Assembly: GCF_037963145.1 (NCBI RefSeq)
Contig: NZ_CP150144.1
Coordinates: 1,984,001 to 2,048,000, forward strand
Origin: Oceanobacillus sp. FSL K6-2867
GTDB lineage: Bacteria; Bacillota; Bacilli; Bacillales; Amphibacillaceae
Length of the DNA stretch: 64,000 nt
Direction of reading: 5' to 3'
Part shown: positions 1 through 14,488 of the stretch, in pieces
How the letters are laid out: each line of letters starts with the position of its first letter
Position numbering within the stretch: position 1 is the first letter of the stretch
Program-made: the position numbers and the translations under genes
The notes under the pieces: generated by a model
What the model was told of the DNA's origin: nothing
Seen by the model: the letters and a program-made list of their open reading frames with translations, nothing else
Database searches by the model: none

Positions 1-16
1 ATTCCTGGCATTCCAA
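1..16 (-). CDS. mcsA: McsA, first codons only (cut by window edge)
   Basis: The five complete codons read M-E-C-Q-E from a TTG start at 16, matching the start of McsA zinc-finger proteins (CxxC near the N-terminus). A GGGGG ribosome-binding stretch lies about 8 bases upstream. McsA activates the arginine kinase McsB and follows ctsR in the ctsR-mcsA-mcsB-clpC operon of Bacillaceae, which is exactly its position here. Only 16 bases are visible, so the call rests mainly on context. Confidence 0.55.
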
Positions 17-58
17 TATCTATTCCCCCTTCACCAAAATTATTTGCAAAATACTGCT

Positions 59-526
59 TTACTCATTTGCATATTTTAGCGTTAAAAGCATTTTGGATAA
101 TATGCGAGCACGTAATTCATCTCTTAATGGAAGTTGAAAAGCTAATGTCGTACGATCAATTGCACTAAGCATAATCTTTGCCTCACGCTTTGTGATAATA
201 CCTTCCTCCAATAGACGTTCCAAAACATCAATAGACGATCGCTGAGAAACAGAACCATCAATCATCTGGATAATTTCATCAATAAGTTCAGACTTATCCT
301 GATGCTTTATTCGCATGATACGAATATAGCCACCACCGCCCCGCTTACTCTCTACTATATACCCTTTTTCTACAGTAAAACGCGTATTAATGACATAATT
401 TATTTGAGAAGGAACACACTGAAACTGATCTGCAATTTCACTTCGCTTAATCTCAATTGCATTCTGCCCCTTCGCCTGCAGAACCTTTTTCAGATACTGT
501 TCAATTACATCCGAAATATTGCTCAT
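59..526 (-). CDS. ctsR: CtsR, transcriptional repressor of class III heat-shock genes
   Basis: 155 residues, the usual length of CtsR. The N-terminal winged helix-turn-helix spans about residues 1-70 and contains the glycine-rich wing SKRGGGGYIRI, which in this family acts as the thermosensor and contacts DNA. The C-terminal half is the dimerisation and McsB-contact domain. CtsR represses clp and its own operon and is removed by McsB/ClpCP under heat stress. A CtsR-type operator lies 44-66 bases upstream of the ATG, so autoregulation is expected. mcsA starts 42 bases downstream. The family call is firm. Confidence 0.96.
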   Translation of the reverse strand: MSNISDVIEQYLKKVLQAKGQNAIEIKRSEIADQFQCVPSQINYVINTRFTVEKGYIVESKRGGGGYIRIMRIKHQDKSELIDEIIQMIDGSVSQRSSIDVLERLLEEGIITKREAKIMLSAIDRTTLAFQLPLRDELRARILSKMLLTLKYANE

Positions 527-569
527 CTGCCCTACACCTTTCTGTATGAATTATCCAGCATGTTATTCT

Positions 570-606
570 TTTGACTTTGACTATCTTTGACTATAATCTT
601 ATTATA
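570..606 (-). promoter_or_regulatory. ctsR promoter -10 and CtsR heptad operator
   Basis: On the minus strand a TATAAT -10 (601-606), with a weak TTTGCA/TTGCAT -35 at 623-629, is followed by AGTCAAA (586-592), three bases, AGTCAAA (576-582) and an overlapping third GTCAAA (570-576). The CtsR operator is a tandem (A/G)GTCAAA heptad with a 3-base spacer, so this fits autorepression over the transcription start. Boxes and spacing are seen directly; binding is inferred. Confidence 0.75.
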
Positions 607-671
607 CGTCAAAACGGAGGAGATGCAAACTACTTATATATATCTTAGACAAAATTTACAAAAACGAAACC

Positions 672-707
672 AAAAACCTTACACAAATTATCTATGTAAG
701 GTTTTTT
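672..707 (-). terminator. Terminator downstream of mgtC-like gene
   Basis: An 11-bp stem (AAAACCTTACA with its complement) and a 9-base loop are followed by T-rich sequence on both strands. It sits 10 bases after the mgtC-like stop and separates that gene from ctsR. Confidence 0.7.
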
Positions 708-716
708 GGAATTTCA

Positions 717-1418
717 TTATTTATTTAATTCAGAGATACTCTTTATGCCCTGAAGCTGCGAAATCTCTTCAAAAATCTTAATAAGATGCTGCCTATCTTT
801 CCGATTCATTTTTATATAAAATTTCCTTAAACTGCTTTCTTGTCTAATAATCTCAATATTTGTAATGGAAAAGTGGTGTTTTTCAAGTATCTCCAGCACC
901 TTATTAATTTCAATCGTTTCATCAACCACCAATTCGATAAACATAGTAGTTCTTGATCTAGGAAATATTCTTTCAATATGATTTAGGAAAATCAGACTGA
1001 TTAATATAATTAGCGTTGTGAAAATAGCAACACTATACATTCCTGCGCCTACCACAAGGCCAATTCCAGCCACAGTCCAGATAGAAGCTGCTGTAGTCAA
1101 GCCTCGGACAGTTCCACCATAAACAATAATCGTCCCGGCTCCAAGAAAACCAATCCCACTAATAACGTAGGAAGGAATACGTGCAGGATCAAAACGTATA
1201 TTATCATTTACTTCATTAAATGCACTAAAGCCAAACAGGGATAATATCATCATTAAACAAGCACCCACACCAACAAGAATATGCGTGCGGAACCCAGCGG
1301 AATGATTGTTAATCTCCCGTTCAAAACCGATTAAACCAGATAATACAAGTGCAACAAGCAACCTGGTAACCATTAATAAAAAGTCTTCTCCTAATAGTTG
1401 ATCTGTCCATGATTGCAA
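717..1418 (-). CDS. MgtC/SapB-family membrane protein
   Basis: 233 residues. The N-terminal ~140 residues hold four to five hydrophobic helices, including the family signature around LSGLIGFEREINNHSAGFRT and the Gly-rich GIGFLGAGTII segment. The C-terminal ~80 residues form a soluble ACT-like domain. MgtC/SapB proteins are inner-membrane proteins linked to Mg2+ homeostasis and modulation of the F-ATPase; the exact function here is unknown. A GGGGGG ribosome-binding site precedes the ATG. The gene appears monocistronic with its own terminator. In the B. subtilis order I remember no mgtC homologue just before ctsR, so it may be an insertion in this lineage. Confidence 0.85.
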   Translation of the reverse strand: MQSWTDQLLGEDFLLMVTRLLVALVLSGLIGFEREINNHSAGFRTHILVGVGACLMMILSLFGFSAFNEVNDNIRFDPARIPSYVISGIGFLGAGTIIVYGGTVRGLTTAASIWTVAGIGLVVGAGMYSVAIFTTLIILISLIFLNHIERIFPRSRTTMFIELVVDETIEINKVLEILEKHHFSITNIEIIRQESSLRKFYIKMNRKDRQHLIKIFEEISQLQGIKSISELNK

Positions 1419-1736
1419 TGATTATCCCCCCTTTTAAAGAGTTACTATCTATTTTTATTCTATTTCTATATAAAAATGAATCATTTTAGCATATGTTAGA
1501 ACCATCCAATAAAATACCTTACTCTGGGCTCATTCCTTATTACAATGCTTTTTAAACTTTGCTAAGTATATATGAGAGATGAAAATAAAAGAAAGTTTAC
1601 TGGTTTACTTACCGCAAAAAATGCAATTTTTTACTTGAATGTCGAAAATTCAATTTAACTTATAAAACATGTCAAATCATTTGGCTCTTTATCTCACTAA
1701 GTAATAATTAAGTAATCTTATGTCAAATAAGGCATT
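1419..1736. other. Intergenic stretch of 318 bases
   Basis: AT-rich spacer between the mgtC-like gene and the small unknown ORF. I see a weak possible -10 (TAAAAT on the minus strand near 1490) but no convincing RNA structure, repeat or ORF. Confidence 0.5.
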
Positions 1737-1994
1737 TTAAAAGGTATTTTTGTACATTTCTAAAACATGTAAGAGCTTGCCTCTGTTATATATTTCTACA
1801 TGAGGTACACCAGTATTGCATACGGCAACATAATCCTCAATTTGAATATGATTATTATTTACTTTCCTAATCATATATTGATTACCCTCATATACCCCAT
1901 ATCGGAAATTATCTAATGCAATAAAATCATGAATTACTTTGTAGATTTCTAAATCCATTATTTCTGATTCAAGAAACTGCCTTATAATATCCAT
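1737..1994 (-). CDS. Small protein of unknown function
   Basis: 85 residues from the ATG at 1994, chosen over the TTG three bases upstream because GAAGGGG sits 4 bases before it. It is acidic with scattered aromatics, has no signal peptide or membrane segment, and has a single Cys at about position 60. I recognise no domain. It lies alone between the rRNA operon terminators and the mgtC-like gene, with no obvious terminator of its own. Length, codon usage and a good ribosome-binding site suggest a real gene, but no function can be assigned. Confidence 0.55.
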   Translation of the reverse strand: MDIIRQFLESEIMDLEIYKVIHDFIALDNFRYGVYEGNQYMIRKVNNNHIQIEDYVAVCNTGVPHVEIYNRGKLLHVLEMYKNTF

Positions 1995-2053
1995 CAAACC
2001 CCTTCTTTATAAATAAACCGCTTTTATTGTCTTTCAAGTATCTGTAGAAAGAT

Positions 2054-2098
2054 CAAAAAAACGATGCTATTGCATTTATCTATTTCAATACCATCGTT
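2054..2098 (-). terminator. Second rrn terminator
   Basis: A 12-bp stem with one mismatch (ACGATGGTATTG on the minus strand) is followed by seven T. It lies about 110 bases after the 5S gene, in tandem with the terminator at 2162-2202. Confidence 0.75.
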
Positions 2099-2161
2099 AG
2101 CTCTAAACACCATTATCTATTTTTTCTTATAGGAAGGAATCAAGTCAAGGTTATAATATAC

Positions 2162-2202
2162 AAAAAGAGTTAAAATACAATATTTGTATTTTAACTCTTT
2201 TT
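2162..2202 (-). terminator. rrn operon terminator after 5S
   Basis: A perfect 19-bp inverted repeat with a 3-base loop starts only 5 bases beyond the 5S 3' end and ends in T5 on the minus strand (A/T symmetric, so possibly bidirectional). Confidence 0.9.
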
Positions 2203-2206
2203 CATC

Positions 2207-2322
2207 TGCCTGGCGGCGTCCTACTCTTGCAGGGACAAAGTCCCAACTACCATCGGCGCTGAAGAGCTTAACTTCTGTGTTCGGTATGGGAACAGGTGTG
2301 GCCTCCTCGCTATTGCTACCAG
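2207..2322 (-). rRNA. rrf: 5S ribosomal RNA
   Basis: About 116 bases matching Bacillaceae 5S rRNA on the minus strand, including the conserved CCGAACACAGAAGTTAAGC and GCCGATGGTAGT blocks and complementary ends (TCTGG.../...CCAGG). It is the last gene of the rRNA operon. Ends are placed by helix I pairing and are accurate to a few bases. Confidence 0.97.
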
Positions 2323-2442
2323 ACAATCCTAAAAAATAAGGACAAGTTTTATTATATGCATTTCGAAATAGAAATGCAAGGTCTTTTTTAATTTATACCT
2401 TAAAAACTAAATAAGAGTAAACCAGACATCAAATAAAGAAGT

Positions 2443-7107
<4,665 letters not shown>

Positions 7108-7198
7108 GTTTGTAATACTTAGCTGTTGTAGAAGCTGACTTCTACTTGTTTTAAAAAGAAAAACGAGTTTCCTTTTTCTTGACATACTGGTTGTTTTG

Positions 7199-7383
7199 TT
7201 CAGTTTTCAAAGAGCAAATTTGTTTGTCGCGTTGTTTAGCAGCGACTTTTCTAATATAACATGTTGCTTTTTTAATGTCAACATTTTTTTAAAACTTTTT
7301 TGAGGCTAATGTTTCAACCTCTTGATTGCTCTGTCCTCCAGCGCAACGTTAATTAATTTACCACGTTTCGAAAGTGAAATCAA
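7199..7383 (-). promoter_or_regulatory. rrn promoters and boxA antiterminator
   Basis: On the minus strand a near-consensus promoter reads TTGACA (7276-7281), 17 bases, TATATT (7253-7258). A boxA-like TGCTCTTTGAAAACT follows at about 7202-7216, upstream of 16S. A weaker upstream pair, TTGATT (7378-7383), 17 bases, TAAATT (7355-7360), may be the P1 of a tandem rrn promoter. The proximal promoter is convincing and the distal one tentative. Confidence 0.8.
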
Positions 7384-7535
7384 GAGTAAATTGCAAACTT
7401 ATAGCGGCAGATTTAAAGTTCTATTATTTGTTCAATTCACGCTTCTCTTTTCGGTATATTTAAACACTCCTTTATTATATTTATAATACCCCAAACAATG
7501 GGTTATAAAACCATGTTAAGACAAGGTTGATGGAG

Positions 7536-7789
7536 ACAAGAAAAGCGCAAGCTCCATTACAGTTCAATAAGCAGCACCCTTAGTCTATATTTACTTGCCC
7601 ACCAAAAAGATTTGTCATAACGACGTACGCCTGTGCCACACTTTGGAGTAATCGGCCATCCTTTTATCTAAAGTCAATGCTCGCTTTTACCATAAGGGTA
7701 TATGTTCGACTAGTCCTCATATCTTAATAGTCAGTAAATCTCCTTTATGTTGTCGTGAGGGGGGAGGGTAGATTCGGACATGGCTGTTT
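7536..7789 (+). repeat. Dispersed intergenic repeat, copy A (degenerate, long form)
   Basis: It begins with AAAAGCGCAAGC, continues with GACGTACG, a CTTTGGAGT block and AAGGGTATA...CGACTAG..CCTCATATCTT, and ends near GGACATGGCTGTT. The order of blocks matches the reverse complement of copy D (55252-55469). Together with the lysS terminator it fills most of the 750 bases between lysS and the rrn promoter, where no gene was found. Confidence 0.55.
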
Positions 7790-7821
7790 AGGGTAACTAA
7801 GTATACAGTCTTCAAATTTTC

Positions 7822-7857
7822 AAAAAAACCTTCCTGTTCGAACAGGAAGGTTTTTTT
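7822..7857 (-). terminator. lysS terminator
   Basis: Perfect palindrome of 17-bp arms around a CG centre, with T7 on either strand, 5 bases after the lysS stop codon. Confidence 0.92.
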
Positions 7858-7861
7858 CGTA

Positions 7862-9370
<1,509 letters not shown>

Positions 9371-9401
9371 TTAGTATATCGGAAAATCCAACTTCTTTCA
9401 C

Positions 9402-9417
9402 GTTCAGTACACTGAAC
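9402..9417. promoter_or_regulatory. Palindrome upstream of lysS
   Basis: GTTCAGT and ACTGAAC separated by two bases form a perfect 7-bp dyad about 60 bases before the lysS start, just upstream of a possible TATACT -10 (9373-9378, minus strand). The shape suits a dimeric regulator, but none is identified. Confidence 0.35.
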
Positions 9418-9438
9418 TAGCAATAGGCTGTTTACGCA

Positions 9439-9466
9439 GAAAAACTGTCGGCAACAGACCGACAGA
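9439..9466 (-). terminator. Terminator of the folate cluster
   Basis: CTGTCGG stem, 7-base loop, CCGACAG and T5 on the minus strand, about 135 bases after the small XRE gene. It makes lysS a separate transcription unit. Confidence 0.75.
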
Positions 9467-9601
9467 TTTCCTGCAACATTTCAAACAGATTAAGGTAATT
9501 TACCTTCTGACTCAACCTTACTTACAAAGTTAAAAAGAATATCCTTTTATTAGAGATTGCCAAAAAGTCCGGTTAATAACACACCAATTTCTGTTCTTGT
9601 C

Positions 9602-9850
9602 TTACTCTTTCTTCTTAGACTCCTCATTCCCTATTGGTATCGCATGCGATGCCATGGTAATCTCATCTTTGGCTACAGACAATTTCTTGGCAATCAGCTC
9701 TAAAAATTCGTCTGACGGCTGTTTGGTACCTCGTTCTATATTACCTATTTGTGCAATTGAAACATCCAGTTCCTTCGCAAAATCGATTTGTGTATATCCT
9801 TTTAGCTTACGAAAAGCTTTTATTCTTCTACCGACCCTTTTTGCGTCCAT
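9602..9850 (-). CDS. yazB: Small XRE-family DNA-binding protein (YazB-like)
   Basis: 82 residues with one helix-turn-helix of the lambda-repressor/XRE class at about 8-60 (GYTQIDFAKELDVSIAQIGNIERG), then a short polar tail ending in a Lys/Glu run. Its position after folK matches yazB of B. subtilis. Its target is unknown to me. It overlaps the folK end by 31 bases, so it is translationally coupled and probably transcribed with the folate genes. The palindrome at 9402-9417 is a possible operator (speculation). Confidence 0.82.
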   Translation of the reverse strand: MDAKRVGRRIKAFRKLKGYTQIDFAKELDVSIAQIGNIERGTKQPSDEFLELIAKKLSVAKDEITMASHAIPIGNEESKKKE

Positions 9851-10332
9851 TTCCTTACATCCTTTATGTCTGTTTCAGGAAGATCAAGAACCATTTCCGC
9901 AATAGACTTTTCCCAAATAGGCAAGATTAGCTGTGGTGCAATCTCCTGTAACGGAATAAGTACAAATGCACGCTCGCGCATTCTCGGGTGCGGGATTATT
10001 AATCGTTCTACATTACTATTTTCTTGATTAAATGTCAAAATGTCAAGGTCTATTGTCCGTGGTCCAAAACGGATACCCCGTTTGCGTCCTAACTGCTGTT
10101 CCACTGACTGACAGTATTCCAAAAGCGACATAGAGGATAAAGGAGTATCTACTTCAATGACCATATTTAAAAAATCAGCTTGTTCCAAGTAGCCAACAGG
10201 AGCTGTCTCGTAAATTGACGACCGTTGGACAATAGTAACCCTCCCCATTGCTTCCAGTAATTCTAAAGCCTCTGTAAGATACGCTTCTCTAGGTTCAATA
10301 TTTGTCCCTAATGATAAATATGCTTGATTCAT
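9820..10332 (-). CDS. folK: HPPK, 6-hydroxymethyl-7,8-dihydropterin pyrophosphokinase
   Basis: 170 residues. It transfers pyrophosphate from ATP to 6-hydroxymethyl-dihydropterin, the substrate then used by FolP. Visible marks are the N-terminal YLSLGTNIEPRE and the HPPK signature RFGPRTIDLDIL (Asp ligands of Mg2+) near residues 88-99, followed by IPHPRMRERAFVLIPL. Its ATG overlaps the folB stop (ATGA), indicating translational coupling within folP-folB-folK. Confidence 0.97.
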   Translation of the reverse strand: MNQAYLSLGTNIEPREAYLTEALELLEAMGRVTIVQRSSIYETAPVGYLEQADFLNMVIEVDTPLSSMSLLEYCQSVEQQLGRKRGIRFGPRTIDLDILTFNQENSNVERLIIPHPRMRERAFVLIPLQEIAPQLILPIWEKSIAEMVLDLPETDIKDVRKWTQKGSVEE

Positions 10333-10694
10333 ATGGATCGCTCCCTATAAATTTCTACCGCAACAGATGTATAATGTCCTGGAATCGGCGGATCTGGCTT
10401 GGTCACTGTTACTTTGCATGCCGCAAGAAGGTCAAATGCTGCTAATAGCTTTTCTGCAATTCCTTCAGCAACAGCCTCAATCAATTTTTTCACTTGTCCT
10501 TCTACAAATTCCTGAACGAGTTGATAGACATGTCCATAATCAATGGAATCATACATGTTATCCGTATGGCCCGGTTTTTTTAAGTCTAGATAGAGCTCCA
10601 AATCAACATTAAATCGCTGTCCGAGCTTATTTTCCTCTGGCAATAGTCCATGATAACCGTAAAATTGCATTTGGTTCAGTATAATTTTATCCAA
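10329..10694 (-). CDS. folB: Dihydroneopterin aldolase
   Basis: 121 residues; splits dihydroneopterin to hydroxymethyl-dihydropterin and glycolaldehyde. The family marks FYGYHGLLPEENKLGQRF near the N-terminus and KPDPPIPGHYTSVAVEI near the C-terminus are complete. The TTG at 10694 is chosen over an ATG 30 bases upstream because GGAGGATC is 5 bases before it and the protein then starts L/M-DKIIL as in homologues. It overlaps folP by 8 bases and folK by 4. Confidence 0.95.
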   Translation of the reverse strand: MDKIILNQMQFYGYHGLLPEENKLGQRFNVDLELYLDLKKPGHTDNMYDSIDYGHVYQLVQEFVEGQVKKLIEAVAEGIAEKLLAAFDLLAACKVTVTKPDPPIPGHYTSVAVEIYRERSI

Positions 10695-11517
10695 TGAAAG
10701 ATCCTCCTTCAGCAAGCATCGCATCCATCATTTGCGCAGCTTCTCGATTTCGTTTTACATTATGGACACGAACCATTTGTGCACCTTTCGTAATTCCCAG
10801 ACAAGTTGTCGCAACTGTTCCATTATCACGTTCTTCAGCAGGGATATCCAGAACGCTTCCAATAAATCGTTTCCGTGAAGTTGCCAACAATAGAGGGTAA
10901 CCCATTTTTGTTAATTCCTCAAGGTTATTCATCACAACAAAATTATCCTTCATTGATTTCGCAAAACCAATCCCCGGATCTAAAATGATCTTTTCTTCTG
11001 GAACACCAGCATCAAGTGCTATTTGGATACTTTCTTCAAGATCCTCCTTCATATCGTCCATAATTGAATGGTAATTCTCATCGGTGCGGTTATGCATCAA
11101 TATAATAGGAACACCATATTCTGCGGCAACCTTTGCAATTTCCGGATCATGTTTTGCCCCCCAAATGTCATTAATAATATCCGCTCCTGCTTCAACAGCC
11201 TTTCTTGCTACTTCCGCTTTAAATGTATCGATAGAAATTGCAGCAGTAACATTTTTCTTCAAAGCTTTGATAGCTGGTACAACACGATCAATCTCTTCTT
11301 TAGCTGATACAGGTATATGACCTGGACGTGTTGATTCCCCACCGATATCTATCATATCTGCTCCTTGCTGCTCCATAAGCATGGCTTGTTCAACAGCCTT
11401 CTCGATTGTTGTGTATTTTCCGCCATCAGAAAATGAGTCTGGTGTGACATTTAAGATTCCCATGATATGTGTGCGTTTCGATAAATCAAATGTCCGGTTT
11501 GCTGTTTGTAAAATCAT
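10687..11517 (-). CDS. folP: Dihydropteroate synthase
   Basis: 276 residues; joins p-aminobenzoate to hydroxymethyl-dihydropterin pyrophosphate, the sulfonamide-sensitive step. A TIM-barrel protein with MGILNVTPDSFSDGGKY near residue 20 and GGESTRPG near 60, plus the late SRKRFIG phosphate-binding segment. It heads folP-folB-folK. In B. subtilis pabB-pabA-pabC precede it; here cysK with a terminator does, so p-aminobenzoate genes must lie elsewhere or be absent. Confidence 0.97.
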   Translation of the reverse strand: MILQTANRTFDLSKRTHIMGILNVTPDSFSDGGKYTTIEKAVEQAMLMEQQGADMIDIGGESTRPGHIPVSAKEEIDRVVPAIKALKKNVTAAISIDTFKAEVARKAVEAGADIINDIWGAKHDPEIAKVAAEYGVPIILMHNRTDENYHSIMDDMKEDLEESIQIALDAGVPEEKIILDPGIGFAKSMKDNFVVMNNLEELTKMGYPLLLATSRKRFIGSVLDIPAEERDNGTVATTCLGITKGAQMVRVHNVKRNREAAQMMDAMLAEGGSFIG

Positions 11518-11577
11518 TTTATCTGTGTCCCGCCTTCATAAGTTTCTTTGTATTCTATATCGTATCAATTTTTTACC

Positions 11578-11618
11578 AAGAAAAAAAGGACTAGCACCGA
11601 GGATGCCAATCCTTTTCT
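11578..11618 (-). terminator. cysK terminator
   Basis: A 12-bp stem (with G-T wobbles) around a 7-base loop, followed by T7 on the minus strand, lies 11 bases after the cysK stop and separates it from folP. Confidence 0.82.
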
Positions 11619-11629
11619 TCTATATTCCC

Positions 11630-12559
11630 TTATTCATTATCCTCGAATCGGTATAAAGGTGTAGACAAATATCTTTCTCCATTATCCGGCAAGATAGCAA
11701 GAACCTTTTTCCCTTTCCCTAGTTCTTTGGCAACCTTTAATGCAGCAGCAACTGCAGCACCTGAAGATACACCACCTAAAATACCATTCGTTGTTGCTAC
11801 TTGACGAGCAGCTTCATATGCTTCATCGTTTTCGATTGTTAATACTTTTTCATAAATATCTGTATCTAACACTTTTGGCACGAAGCCTGCACCAATTCCT
11901 TGAATTTTGTGAGGTGCCGGTGACCCGCCGGACAAAACAGGAGAAGCGGATGGTTCAACTGCATACAATTTAATACCTTCAAAATGTTTCTTCAATACTT
12001 TTCCTGCTCCTGTAATGGTACCACCTGTACCAATTCCGGATATAAAGGCATCAAGACCATCCTTCATCTGTTCTGCAATTTCTTTACCTGTCGTTAGCTC
12101 GTGGATTTCTGGGTTGGCAGGATTGCTGAATTGTTGTGGCATAAAGTAACCATGCTCATTTTTTAATTCCTCAGCTTTAGCAATAGCACCTTTCATTCCG
12201 TCTGCACCTGGAGTTAATACCAGATCAGCACCATATGCACGCAGTAAATTTCGACGTTCCTGACTCATTGTATCTGGCATTACTAAAACTGCTCGATAAC
12301 CTTTTGCAGCAGCAACCATTGCAAGCCCAATACCTGTATTACCACTTGTAGGCTCAATAATAGTGGCGCCTGCTTGCAGCAAGCCTTCTTTTTCAGCCGC
12401 TTCCACCATAGCAATTGCGATACGATCTTTTACAGAGCTCCCAGGGTTCATAAATTCCAGCTTTACATACACATCTGCACTGTCAGTATCGGTTAAATTA
12501 TTCAATTTTACGATTGGTGTCCCACCAATTAAACCTGTAATGTCCTCAGCTACTTTCAT
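11630..12559 (-). CDS. cysK: Cysteine synthase (O-acetylserine sulfhydrylase A)
   Basis: 309 residues; a PLP enzyme making cysteine from O-acetylserine and sulfide. The PLP lysine lies in [11 protein letters not shown] near residue 42, the substrate loop is [11 protein letters not shown] near 68-78, and the phosphate-binding [12 protein letters not shown] is near 175. The ATG at 12559 is taken because GGAGGG is 7 bases upstream; the longer reading adds seven unsupported residues. It is flanked by its own terminator, with yacD upstream. Confidence 0.96.
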   Translation of the reverse strand: MKVAEDITGLIGGTPIVKLNNLTDTDSADVYVKLEFMNPGSSVKDRIAIAMVEAAEKEGLLQAGATIIEPTSGNTGIGLAMVAAAKGYRAVLVMPDTMSQERRNLLRAYGADLVLTPGADGMKGAIAKAEELKNEHGYFMPQQFSNPANPEIHELTTGKEIAEQMKDGLDAFISGIGTGGTITGAGKVLKKHFEGIKLYAVEPSASPVLSGGSPAPHKIQGIGAGFVPKVLDTDIYEKVLTIENDEAYEAARQVATTNGILGGVSSGAAVAAALKVAKELGKGKKVLAILPDNGERYLSTPLYRFEDNE

Positions 12560-12653
12560 GATAAGCCCTCCTAATTCCAAGTGATTTTATATGAATTAAT
12601 ATAAATGTATGTCTATTTCTAGGAAATGTCAACTAATATCTTCCTAAAATGAA

Positions 12654-12683
12654 GGCAGATAAGATACTTTTTTCCTATCTGCC
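12654..12683 (-). terminator. Possible weak terminator between yacD and cysK
   Basis: An 8-bp GC-containing stem (GGCAGATA/TATCTGCC) with a 14-base loop follows the yacD stop by 20 bases, but no strong T run follows. It may be only a processing or pausing hairpin. Confidence 0.35.
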
Positions 12684-12702
12684 AAAGACTATTATTTCTG
12701 CA

Positions 12703-13602
12703 CTACTCACCATAAATCCATTCAATATCCAGCTGCTCCCATAATGGATCTGCAGTCAAAGATTGATCCATCTCCTGAAGAGCCAATTCACTCTCCATAT
12801 AAGGTTTTATTTCATCATACGTAAACTCGATAGATGGCAATTTGCGGTGCAAGTAAATGATAGCTACACCATTATCTGCTGCGAATGGCTTACTATAGGA
12901 ATGCTCATCCATTTCAGAAGCTAGCTCCTCATAACTGCTCGGGAGAAACTGACTGGAAGTATAGATATAGCCTAAATAGCCACCAGTATCCTTCGTTTCA
13001 TCATCTTGAGAGTATTCCTCGGCAAGCAAATCAAATGATGCTCCCTGCTCTAGCTCATCGTAAACCTTTTCCGCAGTTTCCATGTTATCTACTAGAATAT
13101 GAGAAAGCTGCAGGGATGCGGTAAAGTTATATTGTTTTCCATAGCTGTCGTAAAAGCTTTTAAGCTCTTCCTCTGGTATTGATGCATCTGCAGCGAGAAG
13201 TTGTTGCAGCTTATAACGGTAAATGACCTCTTCACGCAAACGTTCTTCTTCTTTTGCAGCCTCATCTTCTGTCATAACACCTTGCATCGTTATTAAAAAT
13301 GCAACGTCTCGATCAATCAGCTTCTCATTTATTTTAATTCCTTCCGCTTCCGCCAATTCATTTACCACAGTACGATCAACCATTTGCTTTAATTGTTTTT
13401 TACCGTAAGCTGATCTCAACGCTTTTATCCATTGCTGGTAGCTAATTTCTTCATTGCCAATCGATGCAACTGCCTCTTTACTTGATATCGTCCGGTCATC
13501 ATCATCGAGAACAACCGATTCTTTATTGTTTAAAATTAACAAGGAAGCAACATTTGTAATTAGCAGTACAACAACAATACCTAATAACAGCTTTTTTGAC
13601 AT
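12703..13602 (-). CDS. yacD: Extracytoplasmic PpiC-type peptidyl-prolyl isomerase (YacD-like)
   Basis: 299 residues. One N-terminal hydrophobic segment (LLLGIVVVLLITNVASLLI, residues 5-23) acts as membrane anchor or uncleaved signal; no lipobox Cys is visible, unlike PrsA. A SurA-like N-domain leads into a parvulin domain at about 155-255 with LQLSHILVDNMETAEKVY and DTGGYLGYI. It probably folds secreted proteins outside the membrane. Position between hslO and cysK is that of yacD in B. subtilis; 20 bases separate it from hslO, suggesting cotranscription. Confidence 0.85.
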   Translation of the reverse strand: MSKKLLLGIVVVLLITNVASLLILNNKESVVLDDDDRTISSKEAVASIGNEEISYQQWIKALRSAYGKKQLKQMVDRTVVNELAEAEGIKINEKLIDRDVAFLITMQGVMTEDEAAKEEERLREEVIYRYKLQQLLAADASIPEEELKSFYDSYGKQYNFTASLQLSHILVDNMETAEKVYDELEQGASFDLLAEEYSQDDETKDTGGYLGYIYTSSQFLPSSYEELASEMDEHSYSKPFAADNGVAIIYLHRKLPSIEFTYDEIKPYMESELALQEMDQSLTADPLWEQLDIEWIYGE

Positions 13603-13621
13603 AGCAAATATACTTCCTTTC

Positions 13622-14488
13622 TTACTGTTTCAACTCTTCCAGTTCTGCCTCTGTAAAAATATAGGTTTCATTACAGAAATGACAGCTAGCTTCAGCACCA
13701 CGATCTTCATCAATCATGTTTTGTATCTCTTCATTTCCCAATCCAATAATTGCATTTGCTAACCGCTCTTTCGAACATTTACAGCGGAACTCAATCGGCA
13801 TGGTTTCAAGAATTTTTACTTCATTGTCAAATAAACGCTGTAATATCTGCTCTGGTGTATTGCCTTCCTCAATTAGTTTAGAAATTGGCGGAATGGACTC
13901 GATTTGCTCTTCTAATCTTGTAATAACAGTCTCATCTGCACCCGGCATCACTTGTACAATAAAACCACCAGCAGCAAGAATCGTATGATCAGGGTTAACC
14001 AGTACACCAGCGCCCACAGCAGAAGGGACCTGTTCAGATGTAGCAAAATAATAGGTGAAATCTTCACTGATCTCACCAGATACAATTGGCACTTCGCCTG
14101 TAAAGTAATCTTTCAAGCCTAAATCTTTAATAACGCTAAGGCTTCCTTCTGTCCCAACCGCTCGGGCAACATCCAGTTTCCCTTTATCATTTAATTCAAA
14201 GTCCACATGCGGGTTACTAACATATCCACGCACGTGACCTTTGGCATTTGCATCAGCAATAATTGCACCAATCGGGCCATTTCCCTGTACTTTTGTGGTG
14301 TTTGAATCTTCTCCCTTTAACATTGCACCCATTATTGCAGTAATGGTAATCGTACGACCAAGCGCTGCTGAAGCAGTTGCCCACGTGTCCTGCCTTCTTC
14401 TTGCTTCTTCAACCGTTTCTGTTGATCGTATTGCGAATGCGCGAACTTTGTCATCAAATGCAGTTGCTTTTACTAGATAGTCTTTCAT
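13622..14488 (-). CDS. hslO: Hsp33 redox-regulated chaperone
   Basis: 288 residues. Hsp33 is a cytosolic holdase switched on by oxidative release of zinc. The C-terminal zinc site CKCS...CHFC (CxC near 235 and CxxC near 268) is intact. The N-terminal substrate-binding core includes [19 protein letters not shown]. The start overlaps the coaX stop by 4 bases (ATGA) with AAGGAG upstream inside coaX, so it is coupled to coaX. Confidence 0.97.
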   Translation of the reverse strand: MKDYLVKATAFDDKVRAFAIRSTETVEEARRRQDTWATASAALGRTITITAIMGAMLKGEDSNTTKVQGNGPIGAIIADANAKGHVRGYVSNPHVDFELNDKGKLDVARAVGTEGSLSVIKDLGLKDYFTGEVPIVSGEISEDFTYYFATSEQVPSAVGAGVLVNPDHTILAAGGFIVQVMPGADETVITRLEEQIESIPPISKLIEEGNTPEQILQRLFDNEVKILETMPIEFRCKCSKERLANAIIGLGNEEIQNMIDEDRGAEASCHFCNETYIFTEAELEELKQ

